Assembly: GCF_004570875.1 (NCBI RefSeq)
Contig: NZ_SPQK01000004.1
Coordinates: forward strand, 124,001-188,000
Direction of reading: 5' to 3'
DNA: 64,000 nucleotides
Source: Blastococcus sp. CT_GayMR16
GTDB taxonomy: Bacteria > Actinomycetota > Actinomycetes > Mycobacteriales > Geodermatophilaceae
Part shown: in pieces, positions 16,211 to 24,345 of the stretch
How the letters are laid out: each line of letters starts with the position of its first letter
Position numbering within the stretch: position 1 is the stretch's first letter
The notes under the pieces: model-generated
What the model saw: only the letters and a program-made list of their open reading frames with translations
Database searches by the model: none
Told to the model about the DNA's origin: nothing
Position numbers and translations under genes: made by a program

Positions 16211-16546
16211 GTGCCCGCAGAGCGAGACCTGCCGCTGCCCGACTACGACCATCTGCCCGTCGGGTCGCTGACCTCCCGGATCCGCACGCTCGACGCCGAG
16301 GCGTTGAACACCCTCCTGTCCTACGAGCGGGCGCACGCCAACCGCATCCAGGTGGTCACGGTGATGCAGAGCAGGCTCTCCGGCCTGCGGGCGGGGGCAC
16401 AGCCGTCGGGCGGTGATCCCGGCGCACCGGCGCCCGAGGCAGCCCCCGAGCCGGCTGGTGGGTCCAAGGCGTCCGAGGCCACCAGCGGCCCGCCCGTGAA
16501 CCCGCCCGCCCACGGGGACCCCACGAATCCGGCCCAGCCCAGATGA
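16211..16546 (+). CDS. Small DUF8129-like protein with disordered tail (111 aa)
   Basis: 111 residues from GTG 16211, preceded by GAGAGAGGA with good spacing; the earlier frame start (16145) lies inside the promoter. The first 50 residues, DLPLPDYDHLPVGSLTSRIR then LNTLLSYERAHANRIQVVTVM, form a conserved helical module that I associate with small actinobacterial proteins of the DUF8129 type. The rest is Ala, Pro and Gly rich and probably disordered. No membrane helix. It is divergent from the BaeRF operon and appears to share a stress-type promoter with it, so co-induction is likely. Molecular role unknown. Confidence 0.72.
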   Translation: MPAERDLPLPDYDHLPVGSLTSRIRTLDAEALNTLLSYERAHANRIQVVTVMQSRLSGLRAGAQPSGGDPGAPAPEAAPEPAGGSKASEATSGPPVNPPAHGDPTNPAQPR

Positions 16547-16604
16547 GGGCCTGAGCAGTCATCCCGCCGGGAATGGCTTCTCCGGCGCGGGGCTTTCCGG
16601 GTAG

Positions 16605-17294
16605 ATGACGACCATCGGATTCATCGGCAGCGGACACATCGGCGGCACGCTGGCGCGGCTGGCGGTCGACGCCGGCCACGACGTCGTGCTCAGCAACAGC
16701 CGTGGCCCCGAGACGCTCGCCGAGCTCGTGCAGCGGCTCGGACCGCACGCACGAGCCGCCACACCGGCCGACGCCGCGGCAGCCGGCGACATCGTCGTGG
16801 TGACCATCCCGCTGAAGGCCTACCGCGAGGTACCCGTCGAGCCGCTGCGCGGCACGGTCGTCATCGACACCAACAACTACTACTCCCAGCGCGACGGGCA
16901 CATCGCCGAGCTGGACGACGGGTCGACGACGAGCAGCGAGCTGCTCCAGGCGCACCTGCCGGACTCCCGCGTCGTGAAGGCGTTCAACAACATCCAGTAC
17001 GGCCACCTCGGCAGCCTGCAGCGCCCGGCAGGGAGTTCGGACCGTTCCGCGATCGCGGTCGCGGGGAACGACGACGCAGCCAAGAGGTCCGTGGTGGAGT
17101 TCCTCGACTCGATCGGGTACGACGCCGTCGACGTCGGCCCGCTGTCGGAGGGCTGGCGCTACCAGCCCGACACCCCGGCGTACGGCGCCCCCTACGTCGC
17201 TCCGGGCACAGAGTTCCCCGGCCCCGGCCACCAGGCCACCGCGGAGGCGCTGAAGGAGCGGCTGGACGTAGCGGTTCGCCCCTCGGACGCGTGA
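16605..17294 (+). CDS. NADPH-dependent F420 reductase-like Rossmann protein
   Basis: 229 residues. The N-terminal dinucleotide motif GFIGSGHIGGTLARL starts at residue 5 and is followed by VVLSNSRGPETL, where the Ser-Arg pair suggests NADPH. VVVTIPLKAY, VVIDTNNYYSQRDG and VVKAFNNIQYGHL are typical of the NADP oxidoreductase/F420 reductase family. The C-terminal part resembles the dimerisation segment of these proteins. It is paralogous to the gene at 6037 but differs in the NNYY loop, so substrate may not be F420. The ATG follows directly after GGGTAG, which makes transcription start and leader uncertain. Confidence 0.85.
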   Translation: MTTIGFIGSGHIGGTLARLAVDAGHDVVLSNSRGPETLAELVQRLGPHARAATPADAAAAGDIVVVTIPLKAYREVPVEPLRGTVVIDTNNYYSQRDGHIAELDDGSTTSSELLQAHLPDSRVVKAFNNIQYGHLGSLQRPAGSSDRSAIAVAGNDDAAKRSVVEFLDSIGYDAVDVGPLSEGWRYQPDTPAYGAPYVAPGTEFPGPGHQATAEALKERLDVAVRPSDA

Positions 17295-17318
17295 TGCCTC
17301 AGACGTGGGGCACGGCGT

Positions 17319-18221
17319 TCACGGCCCGCTGAACGCGGCGATCATGTCCATGACGGCGGGGCCGAGCAGGACGATGAACAGCGTCGGCAGGATGCAGAGG
17401 ATCAGCGGGAAGATCACCTTGACCGGGATCTGCATGGCCTTCTCCTCCGCGCGCTGACGGCGCTTGAGCCGCATCTCCTGGGCCTGGGTGCGCAGCACGT
17501 CGGCGATGGAGACGCCATAGGCATCGGCCTGGACGACGGCCCCGATGAAGCGGCGCAGGTCGGGCACACCGGTGCGCTCGGCCAGGGCCAGGTAGGCCTC
17601 CCGCCGCGGCTGCCCGACGGCGATGTCCTGCAGCGTGCGCACCAGTTCCTCGGCCAGCGGCCCCGTGCCGTTCTTGCCGGCCCGTGACATGGCCGACTCG
17701 AAGCCGAGGCCCGCCTCCACCGCGATTGTCATCTGGTCGAGCGTGTCGGCCAGCTCCAGGCTGATGGCCTCCTGGCGCTCCTGCCCGCGGCTGTAGAGCA
17801 GCAGCTCGGGCACGAAGTACGCGACCAGGGTCACCGCGCCGACGAGCAGGACGTTGAGCGTCGTCCCCTTCGCGGAGATCACCAGGAGGCCGAGCCCGCC
17901 CGCGACGGCCAGGAGCACCAGCTTGGCCGCCACCAGCTTCGGCACCGGCCACTCGGCCGGTCGCCCGGCCCGGCTGGCGAGCCGGTCGAGCCGGGTCACC
18001 GTGCCGTGGGGCGTCAGCCCGTTCACCAGCCGGACGGCGAGGCCGGGGCCGGTGCGCCCGGCGGTGCTGCCGGTCGGGAGCTCGATGCCCCGGGTGAGGT
18101 TGTCGCGGGCCTGGCCGGCGAGGGTCTGCGGGCGCGCGAGGAGGGCCCAGGCGACCAGGGGCACGGCGGAGACGACGGCCACGGCGGCCGCCAGCACCGG
18201 GAGCGGAAGGAGGGTCGTCAT
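17319..18221 (-). CDS. tadC: Tad pilus inner-membrane platform protein TadC
   Basis: 300 residues. A type II secretion F-like domain with membrane helices at about 8-28, 90-108, 113-135 and the C-terminus (VIFPLILCILPTLFIVLLG). The cytoplasmic part carries DTLDQMTIAVEAGLGFESAM and GVSIADVLRTQAQEMRLKRR, both signatures of T2SSF proteins. With TadB it forms the membrane platform on which TadA ATPase drives Flp pilin export. The start overlaps the TadB stop by one base, showing translational coupling. It is the last gene of the Tad operon. Confidence 0.92.
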   Translation of the reverse strand: MTTLLPLPVLAAAVAVVSAVPLVAWALLARPQTLAGQARDNLTRGIELPTGSTAGRTGPGLAVRLVNGLTPHGTVTRLDRLASRAGRPAEWPVPKLVAAKLVLLAVAGGLGLLVISAKGTTLNVLLVGAVTLVAYFVPELLLYSRGQERQEAISLELADTLDQMTIAVEAGLGFESAMSRAGKNGTGPLAEELVRTLQDIAVGQPRREAYLALAERTGVPDLRRFIGAVVQADAYGVSIADVLRTQAQEMRLKRRQRAEEKAMQIPVKVIFPLILCILPTLFIVLLGPAVMDMIAAFSGP

Positions 18222-19165
18222 CAGAACCTGATCGCCACGGTCTTCTTGAGCCAGAACCCGCCCATGAGCATCAGGACGACGACGGCGGCGAGCATCCCGT
18301 AGCCGGCCACGCTCTCGGTGAACTTGGCGAGGTAGGCGGGGTTGGTCATCGAGATGAAGCCGACGATCGCGAACGGCAGCGCACCCAGCACGATCGCCGA
18401 CAGCTTGCCCTCGGCCGACAGCGCCTTGACCTGGCGCCGGATCTGGTTGCGCTCGCGGATCGTGTGACCGACGGCGTCCAGCACCTCGGCCAGGTTTCCG
18501 CCCACCTCGCGGTGGATCGCGATCGCCTGGGCGACCCAGGTGAAGTCGTCGCTGCGCATCCGCTCGGCGACCTCGTCCAGGGAGTCACCGAGGTCCCGGC
18601 CGACCCGCGTCTCGTTCACGATCCGGGAGAACTCCTCCGCGGTCGGTGACACGGCGTCCTGGGAGACCGCGTCCACCGCGCGCAGCAGGCTGTGCCCGGC
18701 CCGCAGGCTGCTCGCCATCAGTTGCAGCGAGTCGTCGAGCTGGTCGGCGAACGCCGACTGCCGGCGTCCGGCCTTGAACGTCACGAGCAGCCGCGCGCCG
18801 ACGGGGACGACGACGAGCATCAGCAGCCCGAGCAGCGGACCGCCCACCAGCACGCCGCCCGCTGCGGCCACGACCGTCCACAGACCCACGGCCAGCACGA
18901 AGTTGGGCAGCGTCGTCGACATGCCGGCCTGCTCCAGGGCCGCGACTCCGGCGGCCAGCCGCCCACGCCTGACCAGCACCTTCTCCACCGCGGCTTCGGC
19001 GGCTGCGCCGGCTCCGGCCAGTGCCGACGTCTCCGGCACGACCGTGGGGTCCAGCCGGCTCAGCGGCACGCGCGAGGGCCCCGCGGGGACCACGACGAGG
19101 GCGAGGACGAGCAGCCCCGCGGCGAACGCGGCCACGCCGGCCACGAGCAGCACCGTCGGCGTCAT
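18221..19165 (-). CDS. tadB: Tad pilus inner-membrane platform protein TadB
   Basis: 314 residues. An N-terminal hydrophobic helix (VLLVAGVAAFAAGLLVLALV), a second helix pair near 110-150 and a C-terminal pair (GYGMLAAVVVLMLMGGFW). The T2SSF domain shows FADQLDDSLQLMASSLRAGH and REVGGNLAEVLDAVGHTIRER, very close to the canonical motif. The start is ATG 19165 in a 4-base ATGA overlap with tadA, so the longer frame running to 20590 is an antisense-like shadow over tadA. It acts with TadC in the cytoplasmic membrane. Confidence 0.93.
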   Translation of the reverse strand: MTPTVLLVAGVAAFAAGLLVLALVVVPAGPSRVPLSRLDPTVVPETSALAGAGAAAEAAVEKVLVRRGRLAAGVAALEQAGMSTTLPNFVLAVGLWTVVAAAGGVLVGGPLLGLLMLVVVPVGARLLVTFKAGRRQSAFADQLDDSLQLMASSLRAGHSLLRAVDAVSQDAVSPTAEEFSRIVNETRVGRDLGDSLDEVAERMRSDDFTWVAQAIAIHREVGGNLAEVLDAVGHTIRERNQIRRQVKALSAEGKLSAIVLGALPFAIVGFISMTNPAYLAKFTESVAGYGMLAAVVVLMLMGGFWLKKTVAIRF

Positions 19166-20577
19166 CCCCAGCTCCTCGCGGCGGCCGGATCGGCGCCGAA
19201 GACCCGGGGCGAGAGCGGAATGCCGAGCTCCTCGAACCGGTCGGTGAAGCGCGGCCGGACACCGGTGGGCACCGGCTTGCCGAGGAACTTCCCGGCGGTG
19301 TCGACGCCGGCGGAGTAGTCGAAGAGGAACGCGTCCTGGAGGGTGACCGTCTCCCCCTCCATGCCCTGCACCTCGGTCACGTGGGTGACCCGCCGGGTGC
19401 CGTCGCGCAGCCGGCTCAGCTGCACGACGACGTCGACGGCGGAGGCGATCTGCTCGCGGATCGCGCGCAACGGCAAGTCCATGCCCGCCATGAGCACGAG
19501 CGTCTCCAGCCGGGCGATCGCGTCGCGGGGCGAGTTGGCGTGGACGGTCGACAGGGAGCCGTCGTGGCCGGTGTTCATGGCCTGGAGCATGTCGAGGCTC
19601 TCGCCACCACGACATTCGCCGACGACGATCCGGTCGGGCCGCATGCGGAGGGAGTTCCGGACCAGGTCGCGGATGGTGATCGCGCCCTTGCCCTCGATGT
19701 TGGGCGGCCGGGACTCCAGCCGGACGACGTGGTCCTGCTGCAGCTGCAGCTCCACGGCGTCCTCGATGGTGACGATGCGTTCGCCGTCCGGGATGAACGA
19801 GGACAGCACGTTGAGCAGCGTCGTCTTCCCGGTGCCGGTGCCACCGGACACGATCACGTTGAGCCGCGCCTGCACACAGGCGTCGAGCAGCTCGGCCATC
19901 TCCGGGGAGAGGGTGCCGAAGCCGATCAGGTCGTCGACGGTGAACGGGTCCTTGGCGAACTTGCGGATCGTGAGGGTCGACCCGCTGAAGGCCAGCGGCG
20001 GGATGATCGCGTTGACGCGGGAGCCGTCGGCCAGGCGGGCGTCGACCAGCGGCGAGGACTCGTCGATCCGCCGTCCCACCCGGGAGACGATGCGGTCGAT
20101 GACCCGCCGCAGGTGCTCCTCGGACGTGAAGCAGACGCCGGTGCGGGTGAGCCGGCCGCCCTGCTCGACGTAGATGCTCTCCGGGCCGTTGACCATGATC
20201 TCGGTGACCGCGTCGTCGTCGAGCAGGCGCTGCAGCGGGCCGTAGCCGAGCACGTCGTCGGCCAGTTCGGCGGTGAGCCGGGCACGCTCCTCGGAGCTGA
20301 GCGGGACGTTCTCCTCCTCGACGACCTCGTCGAGCTCGCCGAGCACGATGGTGCGCAGCTGGTCCTCGCTCAGGCTCGGATCGTTCATCCGGGCGCCCAT
20401 GCGCTCGAACAGGGCCTTGCCCACGCGGTCCTTCAGGCGGGCCAGGGCGTCGACGGGCGGCGGGGGGACGGTGGCGACGACGGACGGACGAGACGCCAGG
20501 AGGGCGGACGTCGTGGCGGTGTCCGCCGAGGGCGACGGCCGGCCGGAGGCCGCCGCGAGGCGGTCGGCGAGGTTCAT
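19162..20577 (-). CDS. tadA: Tad pilus assembly ATPase TadA/CpaF
   Basis: 471 residues. A type II/IV secretion ATPase that powers pilus assembly and probably also retraction. Order: disordered N-terminus (1-45), N-terminal helical domain, then the RecA core with Walker A SGGTGTGKTTLLN (about 242-254), Asp box, Walker B-like RPDRIVVGECRGGE and the His box-like HDGSLSTVHANSP. Hexameric and cytoplasmic, peripherally bound to TadB/TadC. The start overlaps the TadZ stop by one base. All catalytic motifs are intact. Confidence 0.96.
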   Translation of the reverse strand: MNLADRLAAASGRPSPSADTATTSALLASRPSVVATVPPPPVDALARLKDRVGKALFERMGARMNDPSLSEDQLRTIVLGELDEVVEEENVPLSSEERARLTAELADDVLGYGPLQRLLDDDAVTEIMVNGPESIYVEQGGRLTRTGVCFTSEEHLRRVIDRIVSRVGRRIDESSPLVDARLADGSRVNAIIPPLAFSGSTLTIRKFAKDPFTVDDLIGFGTLSPEMAELLDACVQARLNVIVSGGTGTGKTTLLNVLSSFIPDGERIVTIEDAVELQLQQDHVVRLESRPPNIEGKGAITIRDLVRNSLRMRPDRIVVGECRGGESLDMLQAMNTGHDGSLSTVHANSPRDAIARLETLVLMAGMDLPLRAIREQIASAVDVVVQLSRLRDGTRRVTHVTEVQGMEGETVTLQDAFLFDYSAGVDTAGKFLGKPVPTGVRPRFTDRFEELGIPLSPRVFGADPAAARSWG

Positions 20578-21770
20578 CAGGACGCCGCACGGTGCTTGGC
20601 GCGGTACCGGCCCGGCTTCATCAGCGGGGTGGCCGCGAAGCGGGACACCAGCCGCTTCAGCTCCTTGACCATGGGGTCACGCTTGCTGCCGCTCTGCAGC
20701 AACGGGACACCCAGGTTGGTCGACGCCGGGACGCCCGCCGCCCGCGGGAGGACGACGTCCACACCGGCGCCGATCGTCGTCTCGACGTCGCGCACCGACA
20801 ATCCGCCCTTGGGGTCGGCGAAGTTCATGACCACGTGCCGGCCGGCCGGGATCATGCACAGCTCCCGCAGCACGTCGAGTTCCTTGCGCAGCCCGCGGAC
20901 GCCGGGGACGTCCATGCTGGTCAGCATGACCACGTCGGTCGCGCGGTCGAGGGCGGCCAGCGTCTGCTCGGACAACCCGGGAGCGGTGTCGACCACGACG
21001 TAGCGGAATTCGCGGGCGAGCATCGCCAGCAGCCGGGTCACGTCCTCGCCGCGGACGGTGTCGCCGGCGGCCGGGGACTCCGCGCCGCAGACGGCGTAGA
21101 GACCACTGGGGTGCTGGGTCAGGAAGGTCTTGAGGACCATCGTGTCCTCGCTGGCCGGGCCGCGGACGACGTCGGGCAGCGTGTACTCGGGCACCAGGCT
21201 CAGCGCCGACGCGACGTCACCGAACTGCACGTCGAGGTCGACCAGCACCGTCGACTGCGGAGCCGCGGCGGTCAGCCCGATCGCCAGGTTGGTCGACACG
21301 GTCGTCTTGCCGACGCCGCCCTTGGGCGAGGCGATCGTGATGACCCGGCCCGTGTAGCGCTCGGTCTCGGTGGCCGGCCGCAGCACGCGGCGGCGCCCGG
21401 TGGCGGCCAGCGAGGCCCGGTCGAGCGCGTCCCGGATCTCCGGGACGTTGGCCGTGGGCGGCAGCAGGTCGCGGATGCCCGACCGCATCGCTGCCTGCCA
21501 CATCTGCTGGGAGGCCTCGGTGATGAGGACGACGGTGATGCCCGGCGTCTGCATGTCCAGGCGCGCGGCCAGGGTCAGCACGGCGTCCGGCGAGGCACCC
21601 GGCCCGATCACCAGGACATCGGGCAGCTCGTCGTCGAGCAGCTGCTCGAACAGCCGGGCGGGATCGGCGGGCAGGCGGCCGGCAGGCAGGACGTGGACGT
21701 CGCCGTCACAGGCCTGCTTGACCCGCAGGATGAGCTCCTCATCGGCTGCGGCGAGCACGACGCGGCTCAT
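20577..21770 (-). CDS. tadZ: TadZ/CpaE-like P-loop localisation ATPase
   Basis: 397 residues. The first 130 residues look like a degenerate response-regulator receiver domain (VVLITEASQQMWQAAMRSGI). The MinD/ParA domain follows with deviant Walker A SPKGGVGKTTVSTNLA (about 147-162), then VLVDLDVQFGDVAS and VVVDTAPGLSEQTLAALD. CpaE/TadZ proteins position the Tad machine in the cell. The C-terminal segment is basic (RFAATPLMKPGRYRAKHRAA) and may bind the membrane. It overlaps cpaB by four bases and tadA by one. Confidence 0.92.
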   Translation of the reverse strand: MSRVVLAAADEELILRVKQACDGDVHVLPAGRLPADPARLFEQLLDDELPDVLVIGPGASPDAVLTLAARLDMQTPGITVVLITEASQQMWQAAMRSGIRDLLPPTANVPEIRDALDRASLAATGRRRVLRPATETERYTGRVITIASPKGGVGKTTVSTNLAIGLTAAAPQSTVLVDLDVQFGDVASALSLVPEYTLPDVVRGPASEDTMVLKTFLTQHPSGLYAVCGAESPAAGDTVRGEDVTRLLAMLAREFRYVVVDTAPGLSEQTLAALDRATDVVMLTSMDVPGVRGLRKELDVLRELCMIPAGRHVVMNFADPKGGLSVRDVETTIGAGVDVVLPRAAGVPASTNLGVPLLQSGSKRDPMVKELKRLVSRFAATPLMKPGRYRAKHRAAS

Positions 21771-22516
21771 GCGAAGGCCTTTCCGTAGATGTTGCCCTGG
21801 GTGATGACGTCGGTCCCGCTGGTGTCGGCGCCCTCGGGCTCGAGGGAGAGCCAGAGGGTGCCGTGCTCGACGCCGAAGACGAGGGCCTCGGCCTGAGCGG
21901 CACTGACCGCGACGGTGACCATGAGGCTCGCTGACGGCGCGGGCGTGCCGGAGGACGCGGTCTCCTGCTCGTCGGTGGAGTCCACGGGTGGGGGAGCGCC
22001 CTGCACCTGCGTGACCAGCACGTCGTGCAGGACGGCGTGGGTCGCCGACGTCCCGTCCGCGAACGTCAGCGAGACCACGACGCCGACGGAGTCGCCGGCG
22101 ACGAGCCGGCCACCCACGGCGCGCTGGGGCTCGAGCAGGACGCTGAGCTCCTGCTTGCCGGCCGGCACCTCGACCGTGCCCGGCGCCTGGAGGTCACCGG
22201 GTCGGGCGAACCGGCCGGCCAGCAGCTGCTCCCCCGGCAGGAGGTCGACGGTCGCGATCCGGCCGGAGAGCGACGCGAGGTCGGTGACCCTGCCGTCGAC
22301 GGCGGTCTTCGCCGGCACGGTCTCGGTGCGCACCATGCCCGCGAGCTGCGCCCCGGAGGTTCCCTCGGGGATGAGCTCGTCGGCCACCAGGACGTCGACG
22401 GTGCGGACGCCTGCCAGGGCGCGGCTGTCGGCGCCGCGCACGTAGGCCACGAGGACCGCCGTGCCGACGACGAGCAGGAGAAGTGCCGCGAAGGCGGCGA
22501 GAAGTCGACGTGCCAT
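21767..22516 (-). CDS. cpaB: Flp pilus assembly protein CpaB/RcpC
   Basis: 249 residues. One N-terminal transmembrane helix (LLAAFAALLLLVVGTAVLVAY) is followed by a SAF domain (VDVLVADELIPEGTSGAQL, ATVDLLPGEQLLAGRFA) and the RcpC C-terminal domain with QELSVLLEPQRAVGGRLVAGDSVGV-type strands. In Gram-negatives CpaB stabilises the secretin; in monoderms lacking one it probably organises the extracytoplasmic part of the pilus near peptidoglycan. It lies between the pseudopilin genes and tadZ and overlaps the latter by ATGA. Confidence 0.9.
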   Translation of the reverse strand: MARRLLAAFAALLLLVVGTAVLVAYVRGADSRALAGVRTVDVLVADELIPEGTSGAQLAGMVRTETVPAKTAVDGRVTDLASLSGRIATVDLLPGEQLLAGRFARPGDLQAPGTVEVPAGKQELSVLLEPQRAVGGRLVAGDSVGVVVSLTFADGTSATHAVLHDVLVTQVQGAPPPVDSTDEQETASSGTPAPSASLMVTVAVSAAQAEALVFGVEHGTLWLSLEPEGADTSGTDVITQGNIYGKAFA

Positions 22517-22528
22517 GACTCGGCGCCC

Positions 22529-23485
22529 CTATCGGATCAGTCGGAGGATCCACGCGCCCAAGGACGGCGACGTGGAGTCGTAGAAGAAGGCGTCGGACGC
22601 CTCGACGAACTGGGTGAAGTAGCCCCGGATGCAGCGGTCGCTGCCGCTGCAGGCCCTGGTGCCCTTGTAGCCGCCGGAGAAGTAGTAGCCGGTGAGCTTG
22701 AAGGCGACGTAACCGAAGACGTGGTACTCGCCGCCGCTCCCACCGCCGCGCGTCTCGTCGAACACCGGCAGCAGGACGGTCTGACCGAGCAGCGCGTCGA
22801 TGTCAACGGGCTCACAGCCCTTCGACGGGTTGTTCCCCGTCTCGGAGGTGAACCAGCTGCCCACCCGGCTGGTCGCCTCGCACGTGCTGGCGCCGTCGGT
22901 GGTCAGCCAGCCGAACCCGCCGGAGAGGAACTTGTGCCCGGGGCCGGTGCAGCCGGTGCCCGACGTCTTCGGCAGCATGATCGTCCGCTCGGCAGTAGTG
23001 GACGGGAGCGCCCCGCCCGTCTGGGCGGACCACTCGCACCAGGAGAAGACGAGCGGCAGTGCCGCCGTGCCTCCGCCCGGTGCGCCCCACGCGACGGTGG
23101 CTGACGCCGACACCGTGGTCGAGTCGTGACCGATGACCGGCGCGAACCAGTGCTGCTTCGGGGTGCTTCCGTTGACCGTGACGGTGGTCGGGTTCTGGGT
23201 GAGCACCGGGGGCGCCGCGTCGGCGTCGCCGGCGTTCGCCGTCACGAGAGCCTGGGCGGTGGCCTGCATGTCGCCGCAGGCGCCCCGGGCGCAGTCCCGG
23301 GCGACGGCGAGCGCCGCGGCGTCGGCGGCCACCTGCAGGCGGGCCCGCTCGGCGTAGAGCGCGCCGACGTCGACGGCGATGGCCGCGAAGCCGAGGATCG
23401 GGACGAGGAGCAGCGCGAACAACACCGCGCTGGCGCCGCGCTCGCCGGACAGACGCCCGCGGAACAGGTCGGTCAGCCGTTGCAT
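22529..23485 (-). CDS. TadG-like pilus protein
   Basis: 318 residues from ATG 23485, overlapping the TadE gene by 13 bases. A class III-like N-terminus GERGASAVLFALLLVP is followed by a hydrophobic helix (about 20-45) and a long extracellular region of Ser, Thr and Gly rich beta structure. That region holds at least seven Cys residues (RDCARGACGD, FSWCEW, GTGCTG, STCEATS, KGCEPV, RACSGSDRCI) likely forming disulfides. Glu at +5 after the predicted cleavage Gly is replaced by Leu, as in many TadG proteins. No von Willebrand MIDAS motif is obvious. It is probably a minor pilin or surface anchor of the Tad pilus. Confidence 0.85.
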   Translation of the reverse strand: MQRLTDLFRGRLSGERGASAVLFALLLVPILGFAAIAVDVGALYAERARLQVAADAAALAVARDCARGACGDMQATAQALVTANAGDADAAPPVLTQNPTTVTVNGSTPKQHWFAPVIGHDSTTVSASATVAWGAPGGGTAALPLVFSWCEWSAQTGGALPSTTAERTIMLPKTSGTGCTGPGHKFLSGGFGWLTTDGASTCEATSRVGSWFTSETGNNPSKGCEPVDIDALLGQTVLLPVFDETRGGGSGGEYHVFGYVAFKLTGYYFSGGYKGTRACSGSDRCIRGYFTQFVEASDAFFYDSTSPSLGAWILRLIR

Positions 23486-23865
23486 CGCATGACTCCTGTT
23501 CCGGTGAGGTCGACGCCGCTCCCGAAGAAGTCGGTGAGGAACGGCATGGGGTAGGTGACGGTCAGGCGCACGTCGGTGTTGCCCGTGCTGGGGCACACCG
23601 CGGGCGTGATCGTGATCTGGGCGTTGGTGACGGCCGGGTCGAGAGACGCCGCGGCGTTGCGGACGGCTGTCCGTGCGGCGGCCGGGTCGTTCTGGAGGGC
23701 CATGACGCGGACGCCCTCGCGTGCGGCGGCCGAGAGCGTGCCGGACACCTGGAAGGCCCGCCCGAACTCGGCGATGCCGAGGACGAGGACGAGGAGCAGC
23801 GGCACGATGAAGGCGAACTCCACCGCTGTGGCCCCGCGTTCTCCGCGCAGTCGGATCGTCGTCAT
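23473..23865 (-). CDS. TadE-like pseudopilin
   Basis: 130 residues. Type IV prepilin-like leader ending GERG, followed by ATAVEFAFIVPLLLVLVLGI with Glu at +5 and Phe at +6 of the mature protein. The peptidase encoded at 24346 should cleave before Ala. The remainder is a small extracellular domain with two Cys residues (AVCPSTGN and MRCNG) that may pair. TadE is a minor pseudopilin needed for Flp pilus formation. Stop overlaps the tadG start. Confidence 0.9.
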   Translation of the reverse strand: MTTIRLRGERGATAVEFAFIVPLLLVLVLGIAEFGRAFQVSGTLSAAAREGVRVMALQNDPAAARTAVRNAAASLDPAVTNAQITITPAVCPSTGNTDVRLTVTYPMPFLTDFFGSGVDLTGTGVMRCNG

Positions 23866-23894
23866 TGCTGGTCACCGCCTCCCTGGTGTGCAAC

Positions 23895-23929
23895 GGCGCA
23901 GCGGCCCCCGGATCGGGGACCGCTGCGCC
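23895..23929 (-). terminator. Strong hairpin between flp and tadE
   Basis: A near-perfect inverted repeat (14 of 15 pairs): GGCGCAGCGGcCCCC and its complement around a 5-base loop. It sits 29 bases after the flp stop and 29 bases before the tadE start, with no U tract. In pilus operons such a hairpin usually acts as a partial terminator or mRNA 3' stabiliser that lets the major pilin be made in excess over the assembly proteins. Confidence 0.65.
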
Positions 23930-23958
23930 GGACAGCCGCAACTGGACTGGCGTCGGGG

Positions 23959-24159
23959 TCAGTTGCCGGGCAGGGCGTCGGTGATCGTCGTGAACAGGCC
24001 GTTCAGCTGACCACCGAGGATGCCGACGGTCACGATGATCGCGACGGCGATGAGGCCCACCAGCAGGCCGTACTCGACGGCGGTGGCGCCCTTCTCCTCA
24101 CGCATGCGGTCCTTGGCGAGGGCGAGGAGGCTGACGATCGTGGCGTAGCTGTTGAACAT
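23959..24159 (-). CDS. flp: Flp-family major pilin
   Basis: 66 residues. A short leader ending in EEKG is followed by ATAVEYGLLVGLIAVAIIV. Cleavage is expected after Gly24, giving a 42-residue mature pilin with Glu+5 and Tyr+6, the hallmark of the Flp subfamily of type IVb pilins. The hydrophobic helix covers nearly the whole mature N-terminus; the C-terminal TTITDALPGN is exposed. AAGGAG lies seven bases before the ATG. First structural gene of the operon, followed by a hairpin that likely keeps its expression high. Confidence 0.95.
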   Translation of the reverse strand: MFNSYATIVSLLALAKDRMREEKGATAVEYGLLVGLIAVAIIVTVGILGGQLNGLFTTITDALPGN

Positions 24160-24345
24160 TCGTGCTCCTTGGGGGGACGACCGTCCGGACCCGGGTCGGA
24201 CGACCCGGGCCTCGCGGCTGTGAGGAGCTTGTCGAGCCGAACAGCGGCCGACTTGAGCGCTGTTCACCCGACTGCCGGACAACGGCCACGCGTACGGGTT
24301 ACCCTGCGCACCGTGACGTGACTGTGGGTGACCACCTTTGAGGGG

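Noticed and set aside
16599-16604. GGGTAG as a stress promoter for the gene at 16605
   Set aside because: It touches the ATG, so transcription would start inside the gene, and no -35 word is correctly spaced.
18221-20590. 789-residue minus-strand frame
   Set aside because: Only the last 314 residues (from 19165) are TadB; the rest is tadA read in the wrong frame.
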